A stretch of DNA of 64,000 nt, from assembly GCA_943735955.1 (NCBI GenBank), contig OX030969.1:1470491-1534490 (forward strand). The letters are read 5' to 3'. Of the stretch, positions 49,741 to 62,389 are shown piece by piece. This stretch comes from Piscicola geometra (taxonomy: Eukaryota; Annelida; Clitellata; Hirudinida; Piscicolidae). Position numbers and translations under genes: made by a program. The notes below the pieces were generated by a model, which made no database searches, was not told the DNA's origin, and saw only the letters and a list, made by a program, of their open reading frames with translations. The first letter of the stretch is position 1. Each line of letters opens with the position of its first letter.

Positions 49741-50268
49741 CTTTTTCAATATGTCAAATGAATTTTTATTCGGTTGTTTTGAGACCATGGCTGGAAACAA
49801 CCAGTGATAGGCAAATCTTAAATATAATTTTCACCTACAGATCTCAAATGACCTTTTAAATTATTTGATCTCAGATACAAATCTCAAATCGAATATCATG
49901 TTTCAAATCAACTCAATTCTCAAAATGTTTAAATCTCAAATTGAATTTTTAAATCTCTTCATAATAATCTATTTTGAACATTTTTAATTATATAAAGTAA
50001 CATTAACTTTTTCAATACAATTTTTGTAAAAGTACTAAGAAATATTGAAATAAAAACAAAGATTAAAATGTATTCTTTTGGACCTAATTAAATTTCAACT
50101 AAGAGTCGTTCACATAGAAATAAAATAAATAATTTTTTTTCACAAATCGTTTGAAAATAAAATGAATGCCAGAAGCAAAGAACATATAGTTTAGTTTAGT
50201 TTAGGGAGTTAAAACCACGCAGATCTTTTGACCTCTATAATGGTTATAAAAAATATATATATTTATGT

Positions 50269-50979
50269 TTATGTATTTAAATTATTTTTTACTATTATGT
50301 CATAGTCGCACTTATAGTTGTACATCATGGGATGGTTTTCCCAGTATTTATCTAATTTTATTTTAAATTTATCTGTATTTTCAGCTTTTACGATCTCATC
50401 AGGCAAGCTATTCCAAACTGTTACCACTCTATGTGTATAAAAAAAATTTATTGTATTCTTTTGGCACTGTTTTTTGGATAATTGTAGTGAATTTCCTCTT
50501 GATTGCCTTGTATTAAGTGTGAAAATATCTTCCGTTATTTTACTATCATATTTATTATTAAGTATTTTATAGGTTTCGATCATGTCCCCTCGAAGTCTTC
50601 GGTATTTTAATGTTGGTAACTTAATTACTTCAAGTCTATCGTTGTAAGTCATGTCTTTTAGATAAGGTAGCATTTTTGTAGCCCTTCTTTGTACCTTTTC
50701 TATGCAATCAATTTGCTTTTTCAATGAAGGACTCCATACACTGCTAAGGTATTCTAGATGGGGCCTAACTATACCTTTGAATAATAATCTAAATGTTTTT
50801 GTATCAATAAATTTAAACGTTCTTCTTATTAGCCCTAATAATTGGTTAGCTTTATTTACTTGTTTTTGTATGTGAATATGGAATTTTAAATTCTTGTCTA
50901 TAATTACATATAATCGTAAAACTAATAAAGATAAGCAAAAGGTGGAAATGTTTTTTATAGAAGTACTGCTAGCCGACAC
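50269..50979 (-). mobile_element. LINE RT C-terminal fragment
   Basis: Encodes a non-LTR RT thumb and C-terminal region: DKNLKFHIHIQKQVNKANQL, IVRPHLEYLSSVWSP, CIEKVQRRATKMLP, HRVVTVWNSLPDEIV. This differs from the other LINEs in the window. Frame open over 236 codons but truncated 5'. Confidence 0.88.
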
Positions 50980-51999
50980 TTGAGTTTTAAGTTGCAGATT
51001 TGCTTATCGATTCGAATCACAGAAAATCTAATTGAATTGAATCACTATAGCTCAAATCGAATCCCGTTTAAGCTTAATCAAATCGCAAATGTGTCAACAT
51101 CGTGATTCAAATCCCAATCGCGATTTGTTTTGCTCATAACTGGAAACAACTAAAATCGAATTAAATGCATATTTGAAAAGATACATTCTCATTTTCATAC
51201 ATCCTTGAAATCAATTCGTGATGAATTTACCTTAAAAATTTGAGTGATTGTAGCTTTTAATTCTACTTTTCTTGTTATTTGGTGAATTTTTTCATAAGAA
51301 ATGGTATTCTAGTAACTGAAACTAAAACCAAAACTGAAATGATTGCATATAGTTTTATTGAAACTGAATTAGAAATTATTGTTTTTTTAAAAACTAAAAC
51401 GATATAGAATAGGAATGATAGATCTTCAAATAAATTAAAATTAAGGCTTTAAATATTGTTTATATTATTACTTTGTAAATATATAATATTTTATATTAAA
51501 ATATCTTAACAAATCTTGGCTCGTGTTTAAAAAAACTAAACAAATGTGAGAAAAAAAACTTTATAAAAGCTGAAAATAAAAATAAACCGACACTATATAG
51601 AAACTGAAACTGAATTAAAATGAAGAAAAATAAATAAAAAATCTCAAACTTGAATACTTTTTAAAACTGGAGTATCACTGTTAAGCTAAATAAGGCTGAG
51701 CACTTTGAACGTTCAAGACAACAAATTAGAAAAGGAAATTTATTGTTATTTAAAAATCGCTAATCAGATTTTCTTAAGATCTCTGCTTTGTTCTTGGATA
51801 AGACTTTTGTAAGAAAGCATAATTTGTCAAATATTTGGTTGAAACAAATTAGATCTGATTTGAACCTTCCGCTTAGTCATTCCACTGAGACAAATCGTGG
51901 TAAAATCCAGTGTCATCATCTACCTAGGTGAACTTAAGTTATAATCAGCTAAATTAATCTGAAAAAGGCACTCAAAGGCTGCACTCCTAGAAATTATTG

Positions 52000-52006
52000 T
52001 ATAAAA
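52000..52006 (+). promoter_or_regulatory. TATA box of the LBP/BPI-like gene
   Basis: TATAAAA lies 35-41 bases before the start codon at 52041, leaving room for a very short 5' UTR. Position fits a pol II core promoter if transcription starts near 52030. Confidence 0.55.
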
Positions 52007-52040
52007 ATACACGGAGCTTCAAACTTCACGAAAGTTTAAA

Positions 52041-54274
52041 ATGAAGCTGGTTTTGGTGTTAGTTTTGTTAGCCTTCATCCACTCGGCAAGTTCTCAAGGT
52101 TATCATCGAAGTTTTTGATAATTTAATAATTTTTAGATCACCGGTGGGAATGCCTATGATGTTGGGGTTAGGAACAAAAATAGCCATATAATTACATCCA
52201 AAACAGACTTTGTGAATCCTTTGAGGAAAACCTTGAACAAGAATGAAGGTTTCTTAATCTTGATCTTGGTTCTTTTTAAAATTAATAATAACTATTATTA
52301 TTTTTTCTAAAAATTATTATTATTTGAAAATTAATTATTTTTAAAATATTTAAAAATTACCTATTTTAATAGTATTCTATATTTCCCAAACTATTTTTTT
52401 TATTGATTATTTATTAATTCTTCAGGGGCCCTCAACCCGGCTGTGAAGGTTCGACTTTCCGAAAAAGGTCTCAACTATGCAGCGAATATTGCTGCCGAAA
52501 TAATTGCCCGAGACGTCCAAAAAATTAAAATTGGTGAAATATCTGGAAAAAAAGTCGTCGAATATTCAATAACGAACGTAAAGGTGCTTCCATTCCTGCA
52601 TAGACATTTCATGGTGTTTATAATGGAGCAACATTCTTTGGATAAATTATATTCAAATCTAAAAACTAAAAAATTGAAATTAAATCTTTCAAGATCAAAA
52701 GTTTCCGCACGCCTGAATCCCAAATCTCAATGGTTCCTGTTGAGGGCATTCGCTTGAAGCTGTTGAATAGAGGGTTGACGGTGAGTGCCAATTGGAGATA
52801 CAAGAAGGGGTTCATCAAAGACCACGGCAGTTTGACCATCTCTGTAGACCGCATCACCATCGAGCTTTCCGTTAACATCGTCGCTGATTCCGCAGGCAGA
52901 CCAAGCCTTAACGGCCACTCGTGTAGTGTTCATTTAGATGGTTTCAATGTTAAACTCAAGGGTGGAGCGAGCGGTTTTTACAATCTTATTTTAAGGTTAA
53001 AAAAAGAACTTGTGAATGCGATTCGAATATAATTCATATGTTTATAAAAGTTCAGTTTAAATTAAATAACCAAATAAAGAAATTACAATTTTGAAGAGCC
53101 CTCAAGGAAAAGGTAAAGTCAACGGTTGAAAAGAGTATCAGCAAGGCTGTGACGAAGGCGGTCAACGAAAAAGGAAACCAGCTGCTAGCCTCGCTGAATC
53201 TTCATACAAAGCTCACCAATGGGCTTGTACTCGATTACTTCCTCACTGGTTCACCTATCTTCACTGACACCTATCTCGAAACCAGCCACAAAGGATTGTT
53301 TCTCGGAGACTTAGAATCGCCTCAAGTATTTTCATTCGTATAACCTTTAAAAAATAAACTTTCTCACTATTTTATATAGATTGGGTTTTTTGGAAAACAA
53401 TTTTCAAACTTCCAAAAATTCATTAGCTTATTTAAAGTTAATTTTAAAAATTGAGAAAACATTGTTCGAACAAATTTGGATCTTGTTTCACAAAGCAGAT
53501 TCCTCTGATTGGCACTCCACCAAACGCCATGGTGGGCTTTTCTGTGGCAGAAGAAGCTTTCAACAGCGCTGCTAGAGCGGCCTTTAATGAGAACCTACTC
53601 TATCAGGAATTCAAAGTTCCTTCCATTAAGGTATGCAGCTTTTTAATGATTTTACATGCAATTTCTATCCGAATTAAAGTTATAGTTGATATTTTCAATA
53701 ACTTTCAAACTTTCAATGTTTTCTACAGATCCTTCTTTTTCTGCTGTACCCACAATTTTCGGGTGCTGAACCAATAGTCAAAGTAACGCCTTCTTCTGCT
53801 CCGAGGGTCGACATCAAACTTGACTTTTTCAGCATCAACGCACGAGTTCAAACGGTGCTATCCGCCCAGATGCCCAACGGCTCCATGTACGATGCACTTA
53901 CATTAGATGTGTACCTCACCGCATCGGCCACTGTCTCGATTGTTGATGAAAAACTAGTTCTCCAAGTGACGCAGGTCGTCCCAAAAGCAACAGTCAAAAT
54001 CACCAACATTGGAAAATTGTCTTCTTCATTCCTCAAAGTAAGCCTAGAACAAACGATCATCAGAACTCTTCCATCCATCAACAAAAATCTTGAAAAAGGC
54101 TTTCCACTTCCCAACGTTAAAGATGTCAAGTTCTCTAACGCTTCCATCAGCCTCCTTCCTGGCTATGTGAGTGTCTCGACTGACGTCCTCTACCAGCCCT
54201 CAACTCCAATGAGCACACTTGAGAACACTGAAGCTTATAGAAAGAGGCTTTTAAACATGCTTAAGCTGTCTTGA
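52041..54274 (+). CDS. LBP/BPI-family lipid-binding secreted protein, six exons
   Basis: Exons 52041-52098, 52426-52583, 52694-52995, 53097-53325, 53499-53630, 53729-54274. All junction phases agree (1, 0, 2, 0, 0) and total 1425 bases, 474 residues, close to the usual 450-490 of the family. It starts with a signal peptide (MKLVLVLVLLAFIHSASSQG), then NPAVKVRLSEKGLNYAANIA, a family-typical first strand and helix, FRTPESQISMVPVEGIRLKL, GTPPNAMVGFSVAEEAFNSA (start of the C-terminal barrel) and EKGFPLPNVKDVKF near the end. The family forms two BPI barrels that bind lipids such as lipopolysaccharide or phospholipid, extracellularly. Role here is probably innate immunity or lipid transport (inference). 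Introns are 100-330 bases, AT-rich and free of tandem arrays. AATAAA at 54459 may be the poly(A) signal. Confidence 0.95.
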
Positions 54275-54571
54275 TTTGGGCAACCGCAAACATTTATGAG
54301 AATTTTATTTAAAGTACAAAAAAAAAATAATTTAAATTTAGATAAAATTTCAGTTTATAGTAATAATTGTTTGAAATTATTTTCGATGTAGAAACATTGT
54401 TACAAATAGAACACGCTTGAACGCTTGAAGCTTTGCATGAGAAGTTCTTTTCTTGAGGAATAAATAATGCCGTAAAAAACCACGTATTAGGCGCACTTGT
54501 ATTTATAAAGTATTTTAAAATGGTTACTATTTCTTTATTGCGGTATCTATAAATTCTAATTATTTGAAGCT

Positions 54572-55255
54572 AGAGCTGTAAAACGATAATACTTTTTTAG
54601 AAAAAAACACACTTTTTTTATTAAGATGCGCATTATCTAATTTGGCATTAGTACAAATTTTATTTTGTAAAATTGCATTTTCCATTTTAACAAAATATAA
54701 AAGACTCTAGTGAATTTCTATGAAAACTTCATTTCCAAAACGTTTCTACATTTAAATGATAAAAAATGATTGCAATTTTGACAAAAATTTTAAATTTTCC
54801 ACTTCTTATTTGAGCCAGTTACGCAACTAAAAAATCTGTCTACACTGGTTGGAAAAGTGTTAAATGTCATTAAAAAAGGAAACAGAATTGGCAAGAGCTA
54901 AAAAAACCAATAGAGGAAAAAAATCCGAAACTGTAAAACTCTACCAAGGAAGCAGCTGTGAACATATGTAGTTTCAGATTCAGATTCAGAAGATACAAAA
55001 AATTATTACTAAATCAATCATTCAGTGATATCAAGCAGAATCTGAAGTAGTCTTAGACAATGTTCGCAACAACATGAAGAAGCATATCCGGCTCTTGCGA
55101 CTCTTGTTTTTGTCGTCTCCGGCATGTAAAGTTCCATGTGAACGTGTATTTAGCTTGTCAAGGTACATAGTCAGCAAGATAAGAGCCTCTTCCGACTCAC
55201 CCAATGTAAACAAGATTTTTTTCTTTAGTAACTGGTTCCAACTAGATGTGTAACA
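54572..55255 (+). mobile_element. Degenerate hAT remnant
   Basis: Contains a decayed copy of the hAT C-terminal region at about 55050-55240 (AYPALATLV, then stops), similar to 56809-57021. A TAGAGCTGT motif at 54572, like the terminus of the element at 56150, may mark its left end. No right terminus found. Confidence 0.55.
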
Positions 55256-55544
55256 TTTAGATTTTTGATAATTGATGCATTCATTTTCTATCTTTTAAAT
55301 TTAGTTGGCAAAATCTTCAATAGTTTCTATTAAATTCGTGAAAATAAAAATGTATTTACATTTGTAATTAATTTAAAACCATGTTTTTGTTGGAAACGAA
55401 ATATAAAACAAAACGAAAAGGATTCATTAAAGATTTCTTGTAAACGTGTGCTACATTATATCATTTGGTCAAAGGCTGTTGCTGTTGTGACTTGAATAAG
55501 TCGACCCCGAATCGAGTCGGCTCAAGTTGAATTTAGTTAGCGTA

Positions 55545-55795
55545 ACCGACGAGTTTTATTGGCGAAGGCACTTCGAAGCATCAACCAATTTTCGACTTTC
55601 AAAGCCAAACTGAAAACTCATTACTTTAACTTAGCTTATCACTCATAATAATTACTCCATGCTACTCTTTGCTTTCTTTTTTATAACATTACTATTATAA
55701 TTACTTTTATTTTTTTATTGCATTACGACGTAGTGAGAGCGCTTCAGTTGCGTGCTCGGGCGCTATTCAAAAATGACAATTATTATTATTATTAA
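55545..55795 (+). mobile_element. LINE 3' end (tail partner of the SINE)
   Basis: Ends a LINE reading frame (LRSINQFSTFKAKLKTHYFN, then stop) followed by a 3' UTR. The tail GCGCTTCAGTTGCGTGCTCG followed by GGCGCTATTCAAAA is shared with the SINE at 47101-47297. (ATT)n follows. Confidence 0.82.
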
Positions 55796-56149
55796 AATAA
55801 AAGTCGACTTAAAAATTTAAAACTTGTGTGAATTCAAATATTGAAAAAAAGTTTTAAATCTTTTATAAATAATTGATTTTTTAAGGTCATAAATAATTAA
55901 TGTTTGAGTTATAAAATGTTAAACAAAGTAAAAACAAAGCTCGAAATAGGCGCGCTAATTTTACACATTAAATCGTTGATTTATTAAAGATAATAATAAT
56001 TTATTAAACATTAACGTTTCATAACTAGGTTGAAAATTAGGTGTTCGTGTTAAATTATTATAATTATTTGTTAGTTTTAAGTTATATTGAATTATTTCAT
56101 TAACAATCTCGATAAAAATGGCCAAACAATTGAATAAAAGGATTTTATA

Positions 56150-57248
56150 TAGAGCTGTGCTTTAATCTAAGTTAACTTTCGATTAACGCGGTAAACAATT
56201 AACGCCTGTTAAAAGTTTAAACGTCTTTAAATATTTTAACGATTTTAACAAAACAAACGCATTAAAAAATTTATCAAAATTAAACTTTTTTTGGCAGTGT
56301 TGGCTACATTGTTAGCAAGTGAACACAAACACTCTATTGCTTTACTTTCAAAAAAAGAATGGGAAAATGTGCATTTCATCAAAAAACTTCTCATTTCTTC
56401 TAGATTTGTAACAGAACTTCTAGACGTTGAAAAATACGTAACAATTTCAATAGTTTTACTTTCAATTTGTCATTTTACACGAGAAATATGCGCATCAGAA
56501 GATGATACAGCTTATTTCATTTGTTTTCAAATAAAAATGTCTTTTCGAACTGGAGCAGAGAAAGAGTAATAAAAATATCCAATGGTTGAGAATTGCCACA
56601 TCATTAGACCCCCAATTTAAAACTTAAAAGGTCCTCAAAAGGTAATAAATAGAAGCAACGTAGAAAGAGTTGGAGAAACTAATAGAGGAAAAGAAAACCA
56701 TACAGCCTTCACCAAACTAGCTTCAGATTCTGAAAATGAAAATACCTAAATGATGACAAATTAAGTAATTCAACGTTATAGAACAGAATCTGAAGCAGAC
56801 TTTGAGAGTTGTCCTCTTGTTTGGTGGCTACACACGAAGGAGCATGTCCGGCTCTTGCAAAACTGGCAAGAAAGTACTTATCATCTCCTGTAAGTACAGT
56901 TCCATGTAAACGTCTAATCAGCTTGTCAAGACACATAGTTAGCAAGAAAAGAGTCTCTTTAGATTCAACTAATGTAGAAACACTTGTTTGGTTGAGTAAC
57001 TCGCTCAAAAAGGACGTGTGACAATTGCATTTTTTATCATTTATGGTTTTGTTTTTATTTTTTCAAATGTGGATTTTTTAATAAATAAATTCTGATAAAA
57101 TTTCTATCACATTATTATGAAATTAAAAAAAATATATACTAATGTCAAATATATCAAAAAAATTGCGTTAAAATATGATTAACGCATGATTAAAATTTTT
57201 AATCAAACGTTAACGTCGATTGAAATTTTGAATCGTCGAACAGCTCTA
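56150..57248 (+). mobile_element. hAT transposon, ~1.1 kb, deleted
   Basis: Ends TAGAGCTGTGC and GAACAGCTCTA form short inverted repeats. Flanks ATTTTATA and GTTTTAAA agree at 6 of 8 positions, fitting the nTnnnnAn duplication of Ac-like hATs. Subterminal GATTAACG/CGTTAA motifs are present. Transposase pieces: 56291-56569 (ASEHKHSIALLSKKEWENVH) and 56809-57021 (ALAKLARKYLSSPVSTVPCK, the dimerisation domain). Stops and gaps: inactive. Confidence 0.82.
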
Positions 57249-57575
57249 GTTTTAAAAAGTGATAAAATAAATTTAGATGAATTGTTGATAGTAAGTTCCG
57301 AAACTTCGATGAGAAAACTGGGAAATCGAATAAATCATTCGTTTGTTTGCAACATTTCTGAGCCTTCCATCACCAAACATCAACCATTGATTCAACAATT
57401 ATTGATAATGCTATTAAAAACAATTAGTTGTTGGCGTCCTTCAGTCTAGGTAGATAATAGACTTTTGCGCCGGAAAGAACTTTTCACTGCTGGCTGTTGG
57501 TCGTTGCTGGTTGTTGGTGGCTGCTGGTCGCAGATCGCTGCTGTTTTCTTTTTTGTGGGAGCGCTTTTCACTGAC

Positions 57576-58600
57576 AAGCTGACAAATCCCTGCTTCTCCC
57601 GTTATTTGTCCATGCGCACAGCTTGTCTCCAACTGCTTTTATCTTCAGCAAGCGATTCACAGGTGCTGACGTTGTAGACTTGAGATCGCGCTTGCAGACG
57701 TCCTTGTAGCGAAAGTATGGTCTGCCAGTTACTCTCCAACCTGAGGCAAGCTCTCCGAATAACACGTCTTTGGGAAGTCGGCCATCATCCATCCGACGTA
57801 CATGTCCCAGCCATTGGAGACGTCTTTGACGGAGAAGAGTGGTCATGCTAGAGATGGCTGACTTCGCCAACACCTCGTTGTTTGTGACGCAGTCTCTTCA
57901 TGAGACGTTGAAAGTACTCAACTTTTTTCTTGGTATGCGTATAGTGTCCAGGATTCACTGGCGTAAAGAAAAGTGCTCTGAACACATGCCTTGTACACAG
58001 CTGCCTTTGTCTTTATTGTCAGCATCTTGTTGCTCCAAACTCTTGGTGACAGCCTGGCAACGGTTGTCGAAGCTTTGCCGATCCTCTGGTTCAGTTCTGC
58101 AACTAGTGAGAAGTCATCAGTGATTGTCGAACCAAGGTAGGTAAACTAGCTGACGACTTCCAGGGTATAGTTTTTAATAGTGGTGTGAGGTCGTTCAGCG
58201 TGCTGTGCCATCACCTGTGTTTTCTTGAGGCTGATTGTTAAGCTAAACTATCGCATGCCTTGGAAAACCTGTCGAGCAGTCTTTGCAGTTCTGCTTCAGT
58301 GTGGGTGACCAGTGCAACATGATCTGCGAACAGCATGTCTCTGATCGTCACTATTCGTGTTTTGCTTTTTGCCTTCAGACGAGCCAGGTTGAAAAGACTG
58401 CCGTCTAAGTGGGAGGAAAAATATGCACCTTCTGTTGATGCTCCAAAGGCACGTTTCAGCATAACAGCGAAGAAGATGCCGAAGAGAGTGGGAGCGAGAA
58501 TACAGCCTTGTTTGATGCCACTGCGGATTCAAAAAGCACTTGATGTCGACCCATCATACTGCACAGTGCTTTTTTTATTGTCATGGAACGACTGTATTAC
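57576..58600 (-). mobile_element. Endonuclease-type LINE, 3' copy B
   Basis: Reverse-strand copy of the 48.66-49.7 kb segment: LKRAFGASTEGAYFSSHLDG, MLFADHVALVTHTEAELQRL, and at the end LRQRRLQWLGHVRRMDDGRL with LPKDVLFGELASGWRVTGRP, the typical C terminus. Stops and shifts: dead. Confidence 0.9.
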
Positions 58601-59567
58601 GCTCAATTAACTGTCAATATAACTGTACAAATGTATTATTTTTTGTTACCTTTTTATTTTTAATAAATTGTGAAATTATTATGTCTTGCATTTAGAAAAA
58701 AACATTTGTAAAATCCATTACATAAACAGATAGTTAGTTACAACCCAAGCTAAAAAAAGTGTGTTAAAATTATAATTAAATCAAATCGGTTGATTTATTG
58801 TCAAGTCAAGTCGTTTCTGTTTCCGGAAGTCAGTTTCTCCCCAAGTCAAATCATAAAAAAAAATAATTCGACTCCAAAGCCTGGTTGTGACGTTTGTAAA
58901 AATAAAAAAATCTCAAATTTGGGGAAGATAAAAAATGAATCAATTTTAGAATTTCAAAGCTTTTGGTCTCGAAAAAAAATCTGTTTTTAGAAAATTATTT
59001 GAGAGACTGCGCTGCCAGATTTTTCCGCTTCCAGCAAACATTTTTGACTCTATGTCTTCGGCTCCAGCTTTGCTTTGCTGTGGGATTCTTGGAACGATTC
59101 CAAATATAGAAATAAGGCTATTATTGGACTAAGCATGCAAAATGAGACTATTAAAAGTTGTCATTTACAAATATATCAGCAATATTATTAATTTTAGAAA
59201 AAGAGAATCTAAGACAAAGAATAACTTAATTATTTTTAGTTTTACGTCTCGTTCCCAACATACACACGTCAAAAGCGCTTTTTAAATAAATTTGTTGAAT
59301 AAAACAGTTTTTAGACCACTACCAATATATGTATATGTATCAATTTAAATATTTATAAAAAATATTTGTAAAAATAATAATAAATAAAAAATTTAAAAAA
59401 TCAACTTCAATAATCCAACCTCACCCACACCCTATGACAATCACCGCCAAAAAATCACTATCACCACTAATAATAAATTCAATCATCACCACAGTACCAA
59501 CACTCATACCACAGCACAATCATCACCACATCATCCTCAAAACCACAAAACACAATCATCATTCTTC

Positions 59568-59754
59568 TCAATTTTCTGTCTTGCCACTGGGGCCGAGGCT
59601 GCGAAAGAGGGTGAAAGAGAAGTCCTTGCCAGCACTGGTACTGCTGCTGTTATGGAAGGTTTTCTTCTTTATGTCGCAGCTCACTTGATTCTCTGCGGCC
59701 ATCTTGGTCTGCTGCGGCCATTCCTTGACAGATTCAAAACAACCAACATTCGCA
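59568..59754 (-). CDS. Candidate terminal exon of an unknown gene
   Basis: A GC-richer island in AT-rich DNA. From a TTTTTAG acceptor (exon start 59754) the minus strand is open for 61 codons to a TGA at 59568-59570 and reads ANVGCFESVKEWPQQTKMAA, then SAGKDFSFTLFRSLGPSGKT. Composition and codon usage look coding. I do not recognise a family. Upstream exons would lie at higher coordinates and were not found. Confidence 0.4.
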
Positions 59755-59837
59755 CTAAAAACATTCTAATTAATTAAATTTAATTTTTATTTAAACTTAA
59801 GATTCTAAAATTCTAATATATTACACCCAAAATCTAC

Positions 59838-60165
59838 AAATTTAACTCCTCAACTAATTCACTCCTCAACCAATTCACTTCTCAACCAATCAACTCTTCA
59901 ACCAATTCAATTCTCAACCAATTCACTCCTCAACCAATTAGCTTCTCAACCAATTCACTCCTCAACCAATTAGCTTCTCAACCAATTAACTCCTCAACCA
60001 ATTAGCTTCTCAACCAATTAACTCCTCAACCAATTAACTCCTCAACCAATTAACTCCTCAACCAATTAACTCTTCAACCAATTCAATTCTCAACCAATCA
60101 ACTCTTCAACCAATCAGCTTTTCAACCAATTCACTCCTCAACCAATTAGATCCTCAACCAATTCA
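59838..60165. repeat. 16-bp minisatellite CTCAACCAATTCACTC
   Basis: About 20 units of 16 bases with AATTAACTC and AATTAGCTT variants. Similar in length and sequence to the 16-mer at 23506. Confidence 0.92.
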
Positions 60166-60406
60166 TCTTTCAAAATCAATAAAACAGACATAATTTGTAA
60201 CAGATTAATTATTATAGATGAATAAATGGTAAGTATAGGTAAAGTAAAATATTGAAATTAAACAATATAATCATTTCTTTATATATATATATTTTTATTA
60301 ATAGGCAAAATATTTTTTTCAAGATTGAAACTGAAATAATAATAATAAATTTAAGATAAAAGTATTTATCTATATTATATTATTATTATGATTTATTTTA
60401 AAATTA

Positions 60407-61105
60407 TTATTGGCCGTATATATATATATATATATTTATATGTATTATAATAATATTATTATTATTATTTATTTTACAATTATCATTGACTATTAGTATT
60501 AAAAAAATGTAAAAAAAGAAAATAAAATAAATAAAAAGAATGAAATTGGGAAGCAAGAAATTGATTAATGGAAAATGAGCCGTAAATTTGTAAGTCGAGC
60601 TCGGAGATTTGAGTCTATTGGGAAGACTATTCCAAAGAGTCGACGCTGCGACAAAAAAGCTTCTTGCACCTGCATACTTGAGTTTGTAGCTCTGTGGAAC
60701 TACATCTCTTGACCTAGCAGACCTGAGTCTTTCCCTCTGGGGATGACTTGCTCTCATGACAATGCTACTCGACAAATAATCTGGGCACTCATTAGACAGA
60801 CACTTGTACATTAACAAAATGTTTTTGTATTCAAGTCTGTTTTCAACACGAAGCCAGTTACGCTCCTTGAGAACAGGGCTGATGTGATCATACTTTCTAG
60901 CACCTGCTATGAGCCTAGCTGTAGTGTTGATTACAGACTGAATTTTCTGCAGCTGCGTCATTGGCAACCCAGTAAAAATTATATTGCCTTAGTCAATTCG
61001 ACTGAGAACCAAAGCAGAAGCCAATGTTCTCAGTGAGTCCCTGGTCAATAACCATCTTATGGATCGTAATTGGCGTAAAGAAGCAAAGCAGGTTTGAGTC
61101 ATCCT
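60407..61105 (-). pseudogene. LINE RT C-terminal relic
   Basis: Encodes LRQLRSIRWLLTRDSLRTLA, ASALVLSRID, an in-frame TAA at 60989-60991 where the family has Tyr (RIDYGN), then NIIFTGLPMTQLQKIQSVIN and FFVAASTLWNSLPNRLKS. A decayed CR1/L2-like element. Confidence 0.88.
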
Positions 61106-61543
61106 GTTGATGTGAATTTGATACAATACAACGACAAAAGTTTTGTTGATTTTATATGAATTTGATCCCTTGAATTCAAATATAGCAGTAGTTTTTTCCT
61201 AGCAGCTCGAGTTTTTGAGATATAAAGTTTTAACTATTTGTGTGCTTCACGATTTTAAATTTAACTGAAGAAACAAAATCGAATAATTTAAATTATTTTT
61301 TTCACTTAAAAAAATATTTTTATACTTAATATACAAAACATATATTGCGCAGTGTTATTAAATATTGCAAAATATGGAGTAAAAGCTGAAGATTAAAATG
61401 AAAAACTAGAGCTGCTAGATAGAAATTGATTTCATATTTGAAATCAGCAACTCAAATATAGCTAAAATCAGTTTTAAAATTCAAAACACAAAAAATAAAC
61501 TTTTTTTTCTTGTGTTATACTTATTCTTAAACCAGATGTTTAC

Positions 61544-62215
61544 CAGTGTTATTTTCGTTTCATAAAATAATTATAGTTTTTATTTCAGTTTCGTTTTGGA
61601 AATAATTATAGTTTTTATTTTCGTTTTCGTTTTGAAAATAATTAAAGTTTTTCTTTTCGTTTTCGTTTTGAAAATAATTAAAGTTTTTATTTTTACTTTA
61701 GTTTTGAAAATATTTTAATTTACACTTTTAAACACTATTTTTTTATATCTATAAAAATTAATTGATCATAAAATGAAACAGTAAAAGAGAACTGTATATT
61801 AACAACAAATGATTTTTAAAAATTAACAGTAAATTGATTACGTAAATTATTGAGTAATAACAAATTTGAAATATAATAACAAATTTACGATTAAAATAAG
61901 TGATAATTTAATTGACAAAGCGAAGCGGTACTAAAATAACGTTTTATAAATGGCGCTACTTTCATAAAGCCAAAAGATAATGTTTATAACATAAACATAT
62001 ATTTTTATATAAATTATTCATTTGCATATTATGTCATACTTTGAAATTTATTTAATTTTCTTTTTGAAAATAATTATAGTTTTTGTTTCAGTTTCGTATT
62101 AGAAATAATTATAGTTTTTATTTTCGTTTTCGTTTTAAAAATAAATTTAGTTTTTATTTCCGTTTTCGTGGAAGGATTATTCAGAATTGTCGTTTTTGTT
62201 ACGAAAATAACACTG
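61544..62215. mobile_element. hAT MITE, second copy, 672 bp
   Basis: Same terminal repeats CAGTGTTATTTTCG / CGAAAATAACACTG and internal blocks as 10063-10764, in the opposite orientation (GACAATTCTGAATAATC lies at its right end). Flanks do not show a clear 8-bp duplication. Confidence 0.88.
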
Positions 62216-62389
62216 GGTGTATACTTTTCTTAAATCTCGTTATTTGGCAGTATTGCAAACATCATATTTTGTTGGATTGAGTGAAAAAATGAATTTACAA
62301 TAGTTATATTGTTCAGAAAGTACGCACAGCTTTGCTTTTAAAGGTATTTAAAACATTTTGGTTTTTATTTGAATAAATGATAAATAAAT

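Noticed and set aside
52443..52757. Single 104-codon frame through LBP/BPI-like intron 2
   Set aside because: Its first part is exon 2, but after 52583 the frame loses the family pattern. The splice 52583/52694 restores it with correct phase.
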